A stretch of 64,000 nt of DNA from Nocardioides oleivorans (lineage in GTDB: Bacteria; Actinomycetota; Actinomycetes; Propionibacteriales; Nocardioidaceae). Location of the stretch: assembly GCF_004137255.1 (NCBI RefSeq), contig NZ_SDWT01000004.1, positions 62,001-126,000 on the forward strand, read 5' to 3'. Of this stretch, positions 8,260 through 15,722 are shown piece by piece. Every line of letters begins with the position of its first letter. Within the stretch, counting starts at the first letter, position 1. A program made the position numbers and the translations under genes. Below the pieces are notes generated by a model. The model did no database searches and was not told where the DNA came from. It saw only the letters and a program-made list of their open reading frames with translations.

Positions 8260-9711
8260 TCAGCCGTGGGCGGCGGCTGCCTCCTGAAGCGCGCGCCACG
8301 TCCGGTCCACGTCGGCGAGGGTCGTGCGCCAGCTCCCGACCGCGAGCCGGATGGCCGCGACCCCGTTGACGGTCGTGTGGCTGAGGTAGGCCTCGCCGGA
8401 GGCGTTGACCGCCTCCATCGCGGCCAGCGTCTGCTCGTCGCCCGCGCGCAGCCGGAAGACGACGAGCGACAGGGCCGGCTCGGTGACCATCTCGAAGCGG
8501 TCGTCCGACGCGACCAGGCCGGCCACGTGCTCGGCCAGCGTGACGCCCTGGCGGATGTGCTCGCGCAGCCCGGAGAGCCCGTAGGTGCGCAGCACGGCCC
8601 AGAGCTTGATCGCCCGGAACCGACGGCCGAGCTGGGGGTGCCAGTCGCGGTAGTCGACGACCTCGCCCGACTCGGTCGCGGCGTTGCGGAGGTACTCCGG
8701 GAGGATCGACAGCGCGCCGGTCAGGGCCGCCCGGTCGCGCACCCAGAAGGTCGAGCAGTCGAACGTCGTCAGCAGCCACTTGTGAGGGTTCGTCACGAAC
8801 GAGTCCGCCGCCTCCACCCCGGCCAGGTGGTCGCGGTGCTCCGGGCAGACGGCGGCGACGCCGGCCCAGGCGGCGTCGACGTGCAGCCAGGCGCCCCCCT
8901 CGCGGGCCACCTCGGCGATCGCGGCGACGTCGTCCATCGCGCCCGTCGAGGTGCTGCCGCACGCGGCCTGCACCATCACCGGGCGGAGCCCCGCCCCGAC
9001 GTCCTCGACCATCGCGTCGCGCAGCGAGTCGACGTCCATCGCCTGGGTGACGGGGTCGACGGCGATGGTGCGGACGGCGTCCTCGCCGAGGCCGGCCATC
9101 ATCGCCGCCTTCACCAGCGACGAGTGCGCCTGCGTCGAGCCGTAGACCCGCCACTGCGTCCCGCCGACACCGGACACCCGGGCCTCTCCCCCGCTGGCGC
9201 GGTGCAGCGCCGAGAGGAGCGCGGTGAACGTCGCCGTCGACGCGGTGTCCTGGATGACGCCGCCGCCGGGCCCGTCGCTGCGGAACGCCGCAGGGAGCCC
9301 CAGCGCCTCGGCGAACCAGTCGAGCACGACCTGCTCGACCTCGGTCACGGCCGGGCTGGTCGCCCAGATCATCCCCTGCGCGCCGATGCCGCTGGAGAGG
9401 AGGTCACCGAGGATGGCGGCCGGCGAGGAGTTGGCCGGGAAGTAGGCGAAGAACCGCGGGTGCTGCCAGTGCGTCAGGCCGGGGACCACCACCCGGTCGA
9501 GGTCGGCGAGCACGGCGTCGAACGGCTCGGCGTCCTCCGGTGCCGACGCGGGCAGGAGTCGTCGTACGTCGCCGGGGGCGACCTGCGCACGCACCGGAAG
9601 CTCGTCGAGCGAGGCCCAGTAGTCGGCGATCCAGTCGATCGCGGCATGGCCCTGCCGGCGGAACTCCTCGGGCGACATGTGACCCGCGGGCGGCGGGAGG
9701 TCATCGGGCAT
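8260..9711 (-). CDS. PLP-dependent aromatic-L-amino-acid decarboxylase (group II)
   Basis: Fold type I decarboxylase of the DOPA/tryptophan/glutamate decarboxylase family, 483 residues, the usual length. The PLP lysine is K311 in SFVTNPHKWLLTTFDC, and the PLP-ring Asp lies in LHVDAAWAG (276-284). The substrate region HWQHPRFFAYFPANSSP (81-97) is typical of aromatic amino acid decarboxylases, so tyrosine, DOPA, phenylalanine or tryptophan are likely substrates, giving an aromatic amine and CO2. TACGTT ends 6 nt before ATG 9711, and there is no clear Shine-Dalgarno sequence. It heads a close-packed set with the membrane protein gene and guaB1. Substrate unassigned. Confidence 0.92.
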   Translation of the reverse strand: MPDDLPPPAGHMSPEEFRRQGHAAIDWIADYWASLDELPVRAQVAPGDVRRLLPASAPEDAEPFDAVLADLDRVVVPGLTHWQHPRFFAYFPANSSPAAILGDLLSSGIGAQGMIWATSPAVTEVEQVVLDWFAEALGLPAAFRSDGPGGGVIQDTASTATFTALLSALHRASGGEARVSGVGGTQWRVYGSTQAHSSLVKAAMMAGLGEDAVRTIAVDPVTQAMDVDSLRDAMVEDVGAGLRPVMVQAACGSTSTGAMDDVAAIAEVAREGGAWLHVDAAWAGVAAVCPEHRDHLAGVEAADSFVTNPHKWLLTTFDCSTFWVRDRAALTGALSILPEYLRNAATESGEVVDYRDWHPQLGRRFRAIKLWAVLRTYGLSGLREHIRQGVTLAEHVAGLVASDDRFEMVTEPALSLVVFRLRAGDEQTLAAMEAVNASGEAYLSHTTVNGVAAIRLAVGSWRTTLADVDRTWRALQEAAAAHG

Positions 9712-9717
9712 GGCCCG

Positions 9718-9723
9718 AACGTA
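9718..9723 (-). promoter_or_regulatory. -10-like TACGTT for the decarboxylase gene
   Basis: TACGTT ends 6 nt before the ATG. Confidence 0.45.
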
Positions 9724-9808
9724 CCGGTGCGAGTTGAGCAGTCGTACTCAGTGGTGATCGGGTACGTCGACAGGTGCCGCGGACGGCCCGCCGGAACAGG
9801 CTTCAGTC

Positions 9809-10102
9809 ATGCCCACCAAGACCGATTCCACCGCCAAGAACACCACCGCCTTCGCCGCCCAGGCCGCGATCTCCTTCGGCGCCTCGCTCTTCGCGATGCT
9901 CTGCGCCGTCTACTTCATGGACTCCGAGCCCTGGGTCAAGGGCTTCCTCGCACTCGGCACGCTCTACCTCACCACCTCCACGTTCACGCTCGCCAAGGTC
10001 GTGCGTGACATGCAGGAGGACAACACGGTCATCAGCCGCCTCGACCGCGCCCGGGTCGACAAGCTCCTCGCCGAGCACGACCCCTTCAAGAACATCGCCT
10101 GA
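9809..10102 (+). CDS. YiaA/YiaB family two-helix inner membrane protein
   Basis: A 97-residue member of the YiaAB two-helix domain family. Helix 1 is AAISFGASLFAMLCAVYFMD and helix 2 about GFLALGTLYLTTSTFTLAKV, followed by the conserved cytosolic tail VVRDMQEDNTVISRLDRAR. No enzymatic function is known for the family; in several bacteria it is a stress-associated membrane protein. ATG 9809 follows GGAACAGG. The gene stands alone and is followed by a strong bidirectional terminator. Confidence 0.9.
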   Translation: MPTKTDSTAKNTTAFAAQAAISFGASLFAMLCAVYFMDSEPWVKGFLALGTLYLTTSTFTLAKVVRDMQEDNTVISRLDRARVDKLLAEHDPFKNIA

Positions 10103-10111
10103 CCACGAGCC

Positions 10112-10144
10112 GAAGCCCCTCCCGAGACTCTCGGGAGGGGCTTC
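10112..10144. terminator. Bidirectional hairpin terminator
   Basis: A perfect 15-bp stem, GAAGCCCCTCCCGAG (10112-10126) with its complement at 10130-10144 and a 3-nt loop. It lies between the convergent YiaA/B and fadE23 genes, 10 nt after one stop and 12 nt after the other, and can serve both strands. Confidence 0.85.
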
Positions 10145-10156
10145 GTCATGTCCGCG

Positions 10157-11380
10157 TCAGCGCAGCTGCGAGCTCGTCAGTCCGAGGATCCGGCGGGCGA
10201 CGATGAGCTGCTGGATCTGCTGGGTGCCCTCGAAGATGTCGAGGATCTTGGAGTCGCGGGCCCACTTCTCCAGCAGCTCGGCCTCGCTGAACCCGAGCGT
10301 GCCGCACAGCTGGACGCACGACAGCGTCACGTCGGAGCCGACGCGACCGGCCTTCGCCTTGGCCATCGAGGCCTCGAGCGAGTTGGGCTGGCGGTTGTCG
10401 GCCATCCAGGCCGCCTGCATCATCAGCAGCTGCGCGCCCTCCCAGTCGGCCTCGAGCTGGATGAACTTCGCCGCCGCGGCGCTCTGCGACTGCGCCGGCC
10501 TGTCGTAGTCGATGACCACGCCGGCCTGCTCGAGCAGGTCGCGGGTGAGGTCGAGCGACGCACGGGCGCACCCGACGGCCATCGCCGCGACCAGGGGCCG
10601 GGTGTTGTCGAAGGTCGCCATCGCCCCGGCGAAGCCGGACTTGGTGTCGATCTCCGGCGAGCCGAGCAGGTCCTCGGCCGGCACCCGGCAGTCGGTGAAG
10701 GTGATGGCCGCCGTGTCGGAGGCACGGATGCCGAGCTTGTGCTCGAGGCGCTCGACCTTGAGGCCCGGGTTGTCCTTGCGGACCAGGAAGGACTTGATCG
10801 CCGCGCGGCCGAGCTCCTTGTCGAGCGTCGCCCAGACGACGACGCTGTCGGCGCGATCGCCCGAGGTGACGTAGATCTTCTCCCCGTTGATGACGTACTC
10901 GTCACCGTCCTTGACGGCCGTGGTGGTGATGTTGGCCGAGTCGGAGCCGGTGCCGGGCTCGGTGATCGCCATCGCCGCCCACGTCCCGCGGTAGCGCTCG
11001 AGCTGCTCCTCGTTGGCCACCGACGCGATGGCGGAGTTGCCCAGGCCCTGGCGCGGCATCGAGAGCAGCAGGGCCGTGTCGCCCCAGCACATCTCGGCGA
11101 TCGAGAGCACGGACGCGAGGTTGGCGCCGTTGCGCACCTTCCCGTCGTCCGTCGACCCGGGCTTGTCCTCGCGGCGCACGCCGCCCGCGCCGGCGCCTCC
11201 GGTGGCGCCGGTCTCGCTCACGCCGTCGATCAGCGCGGCGAGCATGTCGAGCTCCTTGGGGTACTCGTGCTCGGCGCGGTCGTACTTGCGCGAGATCGGG
11301 CGGAGCATGTTCATCGCGAGCTGGTGGGCCTGGTCGATCAGGCCGGCCTGCTTCTTCGGGACCTCGAGATTGATCGCCAT
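10157..11380 (-). CDS. fadE23: Acyl-CoA dehydrogenase, FadE23-like
   Basis: FAD-dependent acyl-CoA dehydrogenase of 407 residues. It shows the flavin and substrate motif AMAITEPGTGSDSANITTTA and the C-terminal RDSKILDIFEGTQQIQQL, with the catalytic-type Glu in IFEGT. From its opening MAINLEVPKK and ISRKYDRAEHEYP it closely resembles mycobacterial FadE23, which is paired with FadE24 as here. It oxidises an acyl-CoA to the trans-2-enoyl-CoA and passes electrons to ETF. Its ATG overlaps the fadE24 stop by one base (TGATG), so the two are co-translated and may form a heteromer. Substrate unknown; the mycobacterial pair is induced by isoniazid, hinting at a role when lipid synthesis is disturbed. 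Confidence 0.92.
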   Translation of the reverse strand: MAINLEVPKKQAGLIDQAHQLAMNMLRPISRKYDRAEHEYPKELDMLAALIDGVSETGATGGAGAGGVRREDKPGSTDDGKVRNGANLASVLSIAEMCWGDTALLLSMPRQGLGNSAIASVANEEQLERYRGTWAAMAITEPGTGSDSANITTTAVKDGDEYVINGEKIYVTSGDRADSVVVWATLDKELGRAAIKSFLVRKDNPGLKVERLEHKLGIRASDTAAITFTDCRVPAEDLLGSPEIDTKSGFAGAMATFDNTRPLVAAMAVGCARASLDLTRDLLEQAGVVIDYDRPAQSQSAAAAKFIQLEADWEGAQLLMMQAAWMADNRQPNSLEASMAKAKAGRVGSDVTLSCVQLCGTLGFSEAELLEKWARDSKILDIFEGTQQIQQLIVARRILGLTSSQLR

Positions 11381-12753
11381 CAGACCATCACCACGCCTTC
11401 CATCACGCCGACGGCCCGCAGGTCGCGGTACCACCGTTCGACCGGGTGCTCCTTGACGAAGCCGTGGCCACCGAGCAGCTGGACGCCGTCGAGGCCGATC
11501 TTCATGCCCCTCTCGGTGCACAGCTGGCGGGCCAGCCCGACCTCGCGGGTGAAGTCCTGCCCGCGGGTGGCGCGCGAGGCGGCCTTCCACGTGAGCAGGC
11601 GCATCGCCTGCACCTCGATCGCGATGTCGGCGACCATGAAGGCGACCGACTGACGGTGGCTGATCGGCTCGCCGAACGCCTGGCGCTCGTTGACGTAGTC
11701 CTTGACGTGGTCGAGCACCGCCTGGCCGGTGCCGACCGCGAGGGCGCACCAGGCCAGGCGCGAGAGCCGTACGCACTCGGCGTAGGCCGTCCCGTCGGTG
11801 TCGCCGAGCAGCGCGTCCGCCCCGAGCCGTACGCCGCTGAGGTGCAGGCGCGCGAGCCCGGCGGCCCGGACGCCCATCGAGGGGTCGGCCTCGACCTCGA
11901 GCCCGGCCGTGCCGGACTCGACGAGGAAGAGCGCGGGGGTGCCGTCGAGCATCGCGCCGACGACGAACAGCTCGGCGTCGGCACCGCGGACGACCGCGGA
12001 CTTCACCCCGTCGAGCACGAAGCCGTCGCCGTCGCGCAGCGCCGTGGTGGCGAGCGTGAACGGGTCGAACAGGACCGTCGGCTCGGCGAGGGTGAGCGCG
12101 GCGGCCGGGACACCCGCGTCACCTTGGCTCCCGGTGAACGCGGGGAGGTAGGTCTGCTGCTGGGCCTCGGTGCCCCAGAGCCCGATCGCGGTGGCGACGG
12201 CGCCGGGGGCCAGGACGGCGACCGCGAGGCCCATGTCGCCCTGCGCGAGCGCCTCCGCGACGAGAGTGCCGGCCATCGCCGAGCGCTCCTCCATGATCCC
12301 GCCGAGCTCCTCGGGCACGCCGAGGCCGGGCAGGCCGATCTCCTCGGCGGCTGCGAGGACCTCCTGGGGCGCGGCACAGGCCTCGTTGGCCTCGGACGCG
12401 GCGGGTCGCAGGACCTCCTCGGCGAGCTCGCGCACGACGTCGACGAGCATGCCCTCGTCCTCGGTCGGGGTGAGGTCGAAGACGCCGCGCGACTCGGCGT
12501 TGGCCGGTCGCGCGCCGGCGCGGCGCTTGCCTGCCCGCGCGAACTGGCGGCCGGCGGCGGTGGCGACGCGAAAGCCGTTGCGGGTCGTCGAGTAGACGAC
12601 CTGCTCGGTCTGCCGGCGCAGGCCGACCCGGTCGATGAGGTCGCTCTGCGCCAGCCGGTTCACGGCAGCGACGGCGAGGCCGATCGGGTCGCGGGTCTCG
12701 CGGGACGACAACCCGTGGCGGCCACCCGGCCGGAGGCTGTTCATGATGGACAT
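11380..12753 (-). CDS. fadE24: Acyl-CoA dehydrogenase, FadE24-like
   Basis: A 457-residue acyl-CoA dehydrogenase family member with an N-terminal extension of about 80 residues (NRLAQSDLIDRVGLRRQTEQ) before the dehydrogenase fold, which starts at FDLTPTEDEGMLVD. The C-terminus stops at YRDLRAVGVMEGVVMV, just after the position of the catalytic Glu, and lacks the EGTxxxQ helix that FadE23 has. This is the pattern of mycobacterial FadE24. Together with FadE23 it probably makes a two-subunit dehydrogenase in which one subunit is catalytically reduced; that is inference from other actinobacterial FadE pairs. The start at 12753 lies inside a long inverted repeat, a likely operator. Confidence 0.9.
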   Translation of the reverse strand: MSIMNSLRPGGRHGLSSRETRDPIGLAVAAVNRLAQSDLIDRVGLRRQTEQVVYSTTRNGFRVATAAGRQFARAGKRRAGARPANAESRGVFDLTPTEDEGMLVDVVRELAEEVLRPAASEANEACAAPQEVLAAAEEIGLPGLGVPEELGGIMEERSAMAGTLVAEALAQGDMGLAVAVLAPGAVATAIGLWGTEAQQQTYLPAFTGSQGDAGVPAAALTLAEPTVLFDPFTLATTALRDGDGFVLDGVKSAVVRGADAELFVVGAMLDGTPALFLVESGTAGLEVEADPSMGVRAAGLARLHLSGVRLGADALLGDTDGTAYAECVRLSRLAWCALAVGTGQAVLDHVKDYVNERQAFGEPISHRQSVAFMVADIAIEVQAMRLLTWKAASRATRGQDFTREVGLARQLCTERGMKIGLDGVQLLGGHGFVKEHPVERWYRDLRAVGVMEGVVMV

Positions 12754-12787
12754 GGCCAAACTGTAACTCTGAGTTACACCTTTGGCC
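12754..12787. promoter_or_regulatory. Operator-like nested inverted repeat between fadE24 and def
   Basis: A perfect 17-bp palindrome, TGTAACTCTGAGTTACA (12762-12778), is flanked by GGCCAAA (12754-12760) and TTTGGCC (12781-12787), a second inverted repeat shifted by one base. The palindrome overlaps TACAGT (minus strand, 12760-12765), a -10-like hexamer ending 6 nt before the fadE24 ATG. A dimeric repressor, for example of the TetR class, bound here would block fadE24-fadE23. No such regulator is encoded next to it. Confidence 0.65.
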
Positions 12788-12828
12788 AGCGAGCTCCCCG
12801 TGGTGCGTGTCACGCCTGCCCCTCTCAG

Positions 12829-12834
12829 TAGGAT
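12829..12834 (+). promoter_or_regulatory. -10-like TAGGAT for def
   Basis: TAGGAT ends 7 nt before ATG 12842 and supports that start over an in-frame one 20 codons upstream that lies in the fadE24 operator. Confidence 0.6.
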
Positions 12835-12841
12835 CGCCGGC

Positions 12842-13441
12842 ATGCCTGACGACGAGACGACCGCCCCACTCGCGCCGTACGGCCCCCTCCCCGAGGGTGG
12901 CACGGTGCGAGCGATCACGCGGTGGGGCACGCCCGTCATGCACCGCCCGCAGGAGATCGTGACGTCGTACGACGACGCGCTCGCGACGCTGGCCGCCGAC
13001 ATGGTGGCGACGATGTACGCCGCCGACGGCGTCGGCCTGGCCGCCTGCCAGGTCGGCGAGGACGTCGCGATGTTCGTCTTCGACTGCCCCGACGACGAGG
13101 GCCAGCGCACCGTCGGCGTCGTGTGCAACCCGGTCCTGACGCTCCCCGAGGGCAACGACCGCCACCTCGACGACGACGACGAGGGCTGCCTGTCCTTCCC
13201 CGGCTCGTTCGAGCCCTGCGCCCGCCCGGACCGGGCCCGCGTCGACGGCTTCGGACTCGACGGCCAGCCGGTCACCTTCGAGGGCGACGGCCTGCTCGCA
13301 CGGTGCCTCCAGCACGAGACCGACCACACGCTCGGCACCGTCTTCGGCGACCGGCTCTCGACGAAGTCGCGCAAGAAGCTCGGCAAGAAGCACGACGCGG
13401 CGGCCGACGAGTACCCCCTGACCTGGCCCGCCGACGCCTGA
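12842..13441 (+). CDS. def: Peptide deformylase
   Basis: Metal-dependent hydrolase that removes the formyl group from nascent proteins. The three motifs are GVGLAACQVG (63-72), EGCLSFPG (114-121, with metal-ligand Cys116) and QHETDH (157-162, HExxH-type). Motif 1 has Cys where most deformylases have Pro (GLAAPQ), and motif 3 has Thr-Asp where Leu/Ile-Asp is common. The protein is 199 residues. The trmH gene follows with a one-base TGATG overlap, so the pair is translationally coupled. Essential in most bacteria; if a second def exists elsewhere this could be the minor copy. Confidence 0.92.
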   Translation: MPDDETTAPLAPYGPLPEGGTVRAITRWGTPVMHRPQEIVTSYDDALATLAADMVATMYAADGVGLAACQVGEDVAMFVFDCPDDEGQRTVGVVCNPVLTLPEGNDRHLDDDDEGCLSFPGSFEPCARPDRARVDGFGLDGQPVTFEGDGLLARCLQHETDHTLGTVFGDRLSTKSRKKLGKKHDAAADEYPLTWPADA

Positions 13442-14235
13442 TGACCGACCTCCGCATCACCCGCGAGAACGCCCGCTTCCAGCAGTGGGAGGCGCTCCTG
13501 ACCAACCGGTCCAAGCGCCACCGCAACCGGGAGCTCCTCGTCCAGGGCGTGCGCCCGATCACCCGGGCCGTCGAGGAGGGCTGGACCGTGCGTGCGCTGC
13601 TGCGCGGCGAGGGTGCGAGCTCGGCCTGGTCCGACGGGCTCTGGGCCTCGACCGACGCCGAGCGGGTCACCCTCTCCCCCGACCTGCACGCGCGGCTCAG
13701 CGGCAGGGAGGACGGCGCGGAGCTCGTGGCGGTCGTCGAGATGCCCGAGGACGACGTCGAGCGGCTGGCCGACTCGCGCCGGCCCCACGGCCCGATCGTG
13801 GTCTTCGACCGGCCGACGAGCCCCGGCAACATCGGCACCCTGGCCCGCTCCGCCGACGCCTTCGGCGCCTCGGCCCTGGTGATCACCGGCCACGCCGCCG
13901 ACCCCTACGACCCGCAGGCCGTCCGCGCCAGCACCGGCTCGCTCTTCGCCCTGACGATCCTCCGCGTGCCGGGGCACGGCCCCGTCGTCGACCACGCCCA
14001 CGCGCACGGCTACCGCATCGTCGGCACCGACGAGCAGGGCAGCGCGCTCTCCGACGTCGACCTGACCGGTCGGGTGGTGCTGCTCGTCGGCAACGAGACC
14101 GTCGGCCTCTCCGCCGGCTGGCGCCAGGCCTGCGACGACGTCGTGAGCATCCCGATGACCGGCACTGCGTCCTCCCTCAACGCCGCGGTCGCCGGCTCGA
14201 TCGTCCTGCACGAGGCCCTCCGCCAGCGCGGCTGA
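13441..14235 (+). CDS. TrmH/SpoU family RNA 2'-O-methyltransferase
   Basis: Trefoil-knot SAM-dependent methyltransferase, 264 residues. Motif 1 is DRPTSPGNIGTLARSADAFG, motif 2 LLVGNETVGLS and motif 3 IPMTGTASSLNAAVAG. The N-terminal 120 residues contain RENARFQQWEALLTNRSKRH, resembling the RNA-substrate-binding domain that precedes SpoU domains. It probably methylates a ribose 2'-OH in rRNA or tRNA, but the site is not predictable. Co-translated with def. A second protein of the same superfamily lies at 14919-15722 on the other strand. Confidence 0.9.
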   Translation: MTDLRITRENARFQQWEALLTNRSKRHRNRELLVQGVRPITRAVEEGWTVRALLRGEGASSAWSDGLWASTDAERVTLSPDLHARLSGREDGAELVAVVEMPEDDVERLADSRRPHGPIVVFDRPTSPGNIGTLARSADAFGASALVITGHAADPYDPQAVRASTGSLFALTILRVPGHGPVVDHAHAHGYRIVGTDEQGSALSDVDLTGRVVLLVGNETVGLSAGWRQACDDVVSIPMTGTASSLNAAVAGSIVLHEALRQRG

Positions 14236-14320
14236 GCTGTCGGGACTTGGGCGGGGTTGCTACTACTACCCCTGACGTCCGTCCACCGAACGCCGAAGCA
14301 CCCCAGGGAGAGAACGACTC

Positions 14321-14956
14321 GTGGAAGCCGTGCTCGACTGGCTGGTCCTGGTCATGCGCACGATCGGCTCGCCCGGCGTGGGCCTGGCCACCGCGCTGGA
14401 GACGGTGTTCCCGCCGATCCCGAGCGAGCTCGTGCTGCCGCTCTCGGGCTACACGGCCAGCCAGGGCCACTACGGCGTCGTCGCGGCGATCGCCTGGGCC
14501 ACGGCCGGCTCGCTGGCCGGCGCGCTGCTCCTGTACTGGGTGAGCGCCGCGTGGGGCCTCGAGCGGCTGTGCCGCCTGGCCGACCGGATCCCGCTGATGC
14601 ACGCCGACGACGTACGACGATCGGTCGAGTGGTTCCGCAGGCACGGTCGCGCGGCGGTGTTCTTCGGCCGGCTCGTCCCGGGCGTGCGGAGCCTGGTGTC
14701 GATCCCGGCGGGTGTGGACCGGATGCCGCTGTGGACGTTCTGCGCCTACACGACGGCGGGCAGCCTGATCTGGAACGCGGCGCTGATCCTGGCCGGCTAC
14801 GAGCTCGGCGAGCAGTGGCACCTCGTAGAGGCGTACGTCGGCCCGGCGAGCAACGTCGTCTACGTCCTCGTCGCGGTGGTGGTCGTGGTGGTCGCCGCCC
14901 GCCGGCTGCGGCACCGGATCACCGGCGCGCCGCCGCGTAGCACGCCACCGCAGTAG
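14321..14956 (+). CDS. DedA family (VTT domain) membrane protein
   Basis: Membrane protein of 211 residues in the DedA/VTT family, now linked to lipid (undecaprenyl phosphate or phospholipid) translocation and envelope homeostasis. Landmarks are ETVFPPIPSELVLPLSGY near the start, the re-entrant-loop signature FFGRLVPGVRSLVSIPAG and a last helix VVYVLVAVVVVVVAARRL. The start is GTG 14321 behind AGGGAGAG. The 3' end overlaps the convergent TrmH-family gene by 38 bp, so the two share coding sequence at their ends. Confidence 0.92.
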   Translation: MEAVLDWLVLVMRTIGSPGVGLATALETVFPPIPSELVLPLSGYTASQGHYGVVAAIAWATAGSLAGALLLYWVSAAWGLERLCRLADRIPLMHADDVRRSVEWFRRHGRAAVFFGRLVPGVRSLVSIPAGVDRMPLWTFCAYTTAGSLIWNAALILAGYELGEQWHLVEAYVGPASNVVYVLVAVVVVVVAARRLRHRITGAPPRSTPPQ

Positions 14957-15722
14957 CGGCGGCGACGTTGAGCGAGTCGATGCCGGCGCGCATCGGGATG
15001 ATCGCCCGGCGGTCCGCCGACCTCTCCCAGCGCGTGGAGAGCCCGTGGCCCTCCGAACCGAGCACGAGCGCGAGCCGGTCGACGCCGTCGACGGCCTCCT
15101 CGATCGGCGTGGAGTCGTCGGCCAGGGTCAGGGCGACCGTCGTGAATCCGCGCCGCGACAGGTCCGGCAGGGCGTCGTACCAGTCGGGGAGCCGGGTCCA
15201 CGGCGTCGAGAACACCGCACCCATGCCGACCTTGATCGAGCGACGGTAGAGCGGGTCGGCGCACCGCGGCGCGAGCAGCACGGCGTCGAAGCCGAGCGCC
15301 GCGCCGGACCGGAAGATCGCGCCGACGTTGGTGTGGTCGACGAGGTCCTCCAGCACGAGCACCGAGCGGGTGCCGGCGAGGACGTCGTCGACGCTCGGGA
15401 GCGGGTTGCGGCGCAGGGAGGCGAGCGCCCCGCGGTGGACGTGGAAGCCGGTCACCTGCTCGATGAGTGCCTCCGACAGGACGTAGACCGGCGCGTCGCT
15501 GCCGGACAGCACGTCGCCGAGGCTGTCGAGCCACCGTGGTGCCATGAGGAACGAGCGGGCGTCGAAGCCGCCCTCGAGCGCGCGGCGCACGACCTTCTCC
15601 CCCTCGGCCAGGAAGAGTCCGTGGTCGGCCTCGAAGCTCTTGCGGAGCTCGACGTCACGCAGGTCGCGGTAGTCGCCGAGCCGGGGGTCGGCCGGGTCGG
15701 TGAGCTCGACGACCTCAGCCAC
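14919..15722 (-). CDS. TrmH/SpoU family RNA methyltransferase (second copy)
   Basis: A 267-residue knot methyltransferase with motif 1 LEDLVDHTNVGAIFRSGAAL, motif 2 LVLGSEGHGLS and motif 3 IPMRAGIDSLNVAAATAV, together with an N-terminal substrate-binding region containing LFLAEGEKVVRRALEGGFD. This is the 23S rRNA/tRNA 2'-O-methyltransferase architecture. The start chosen is GTG 15722, which overlaps the end of the siroheme gene by 8 bp; other in-frame starts lie further inside that gene. Its 3' end overlaps the DedA gene. Confidence 0.88.
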   Translation of the reverse strand: MAEVVELTDPADPRLGDYRDLRDVELRKSFEADHGLFLAEGEKVVRRALEGGFDARSFLMAPRWLDSLGDVLSGSDAPVYVLSEALIEQVTGFHVHRGALASLRRNPLPSVDDVLAGTRSVLVLEDLVDHTNVGAIFRSGAALGFDAVLLAPRCADPLYRRSIKVGMGAVFSTPWTRLPDWYDALPDLSRRGFTTVALTLADDSTPIEEAVDGVDRLALVLGSEGHGLSTRWERSADRRAIIPMRAGIDSLNVAAATAVACYAAARR

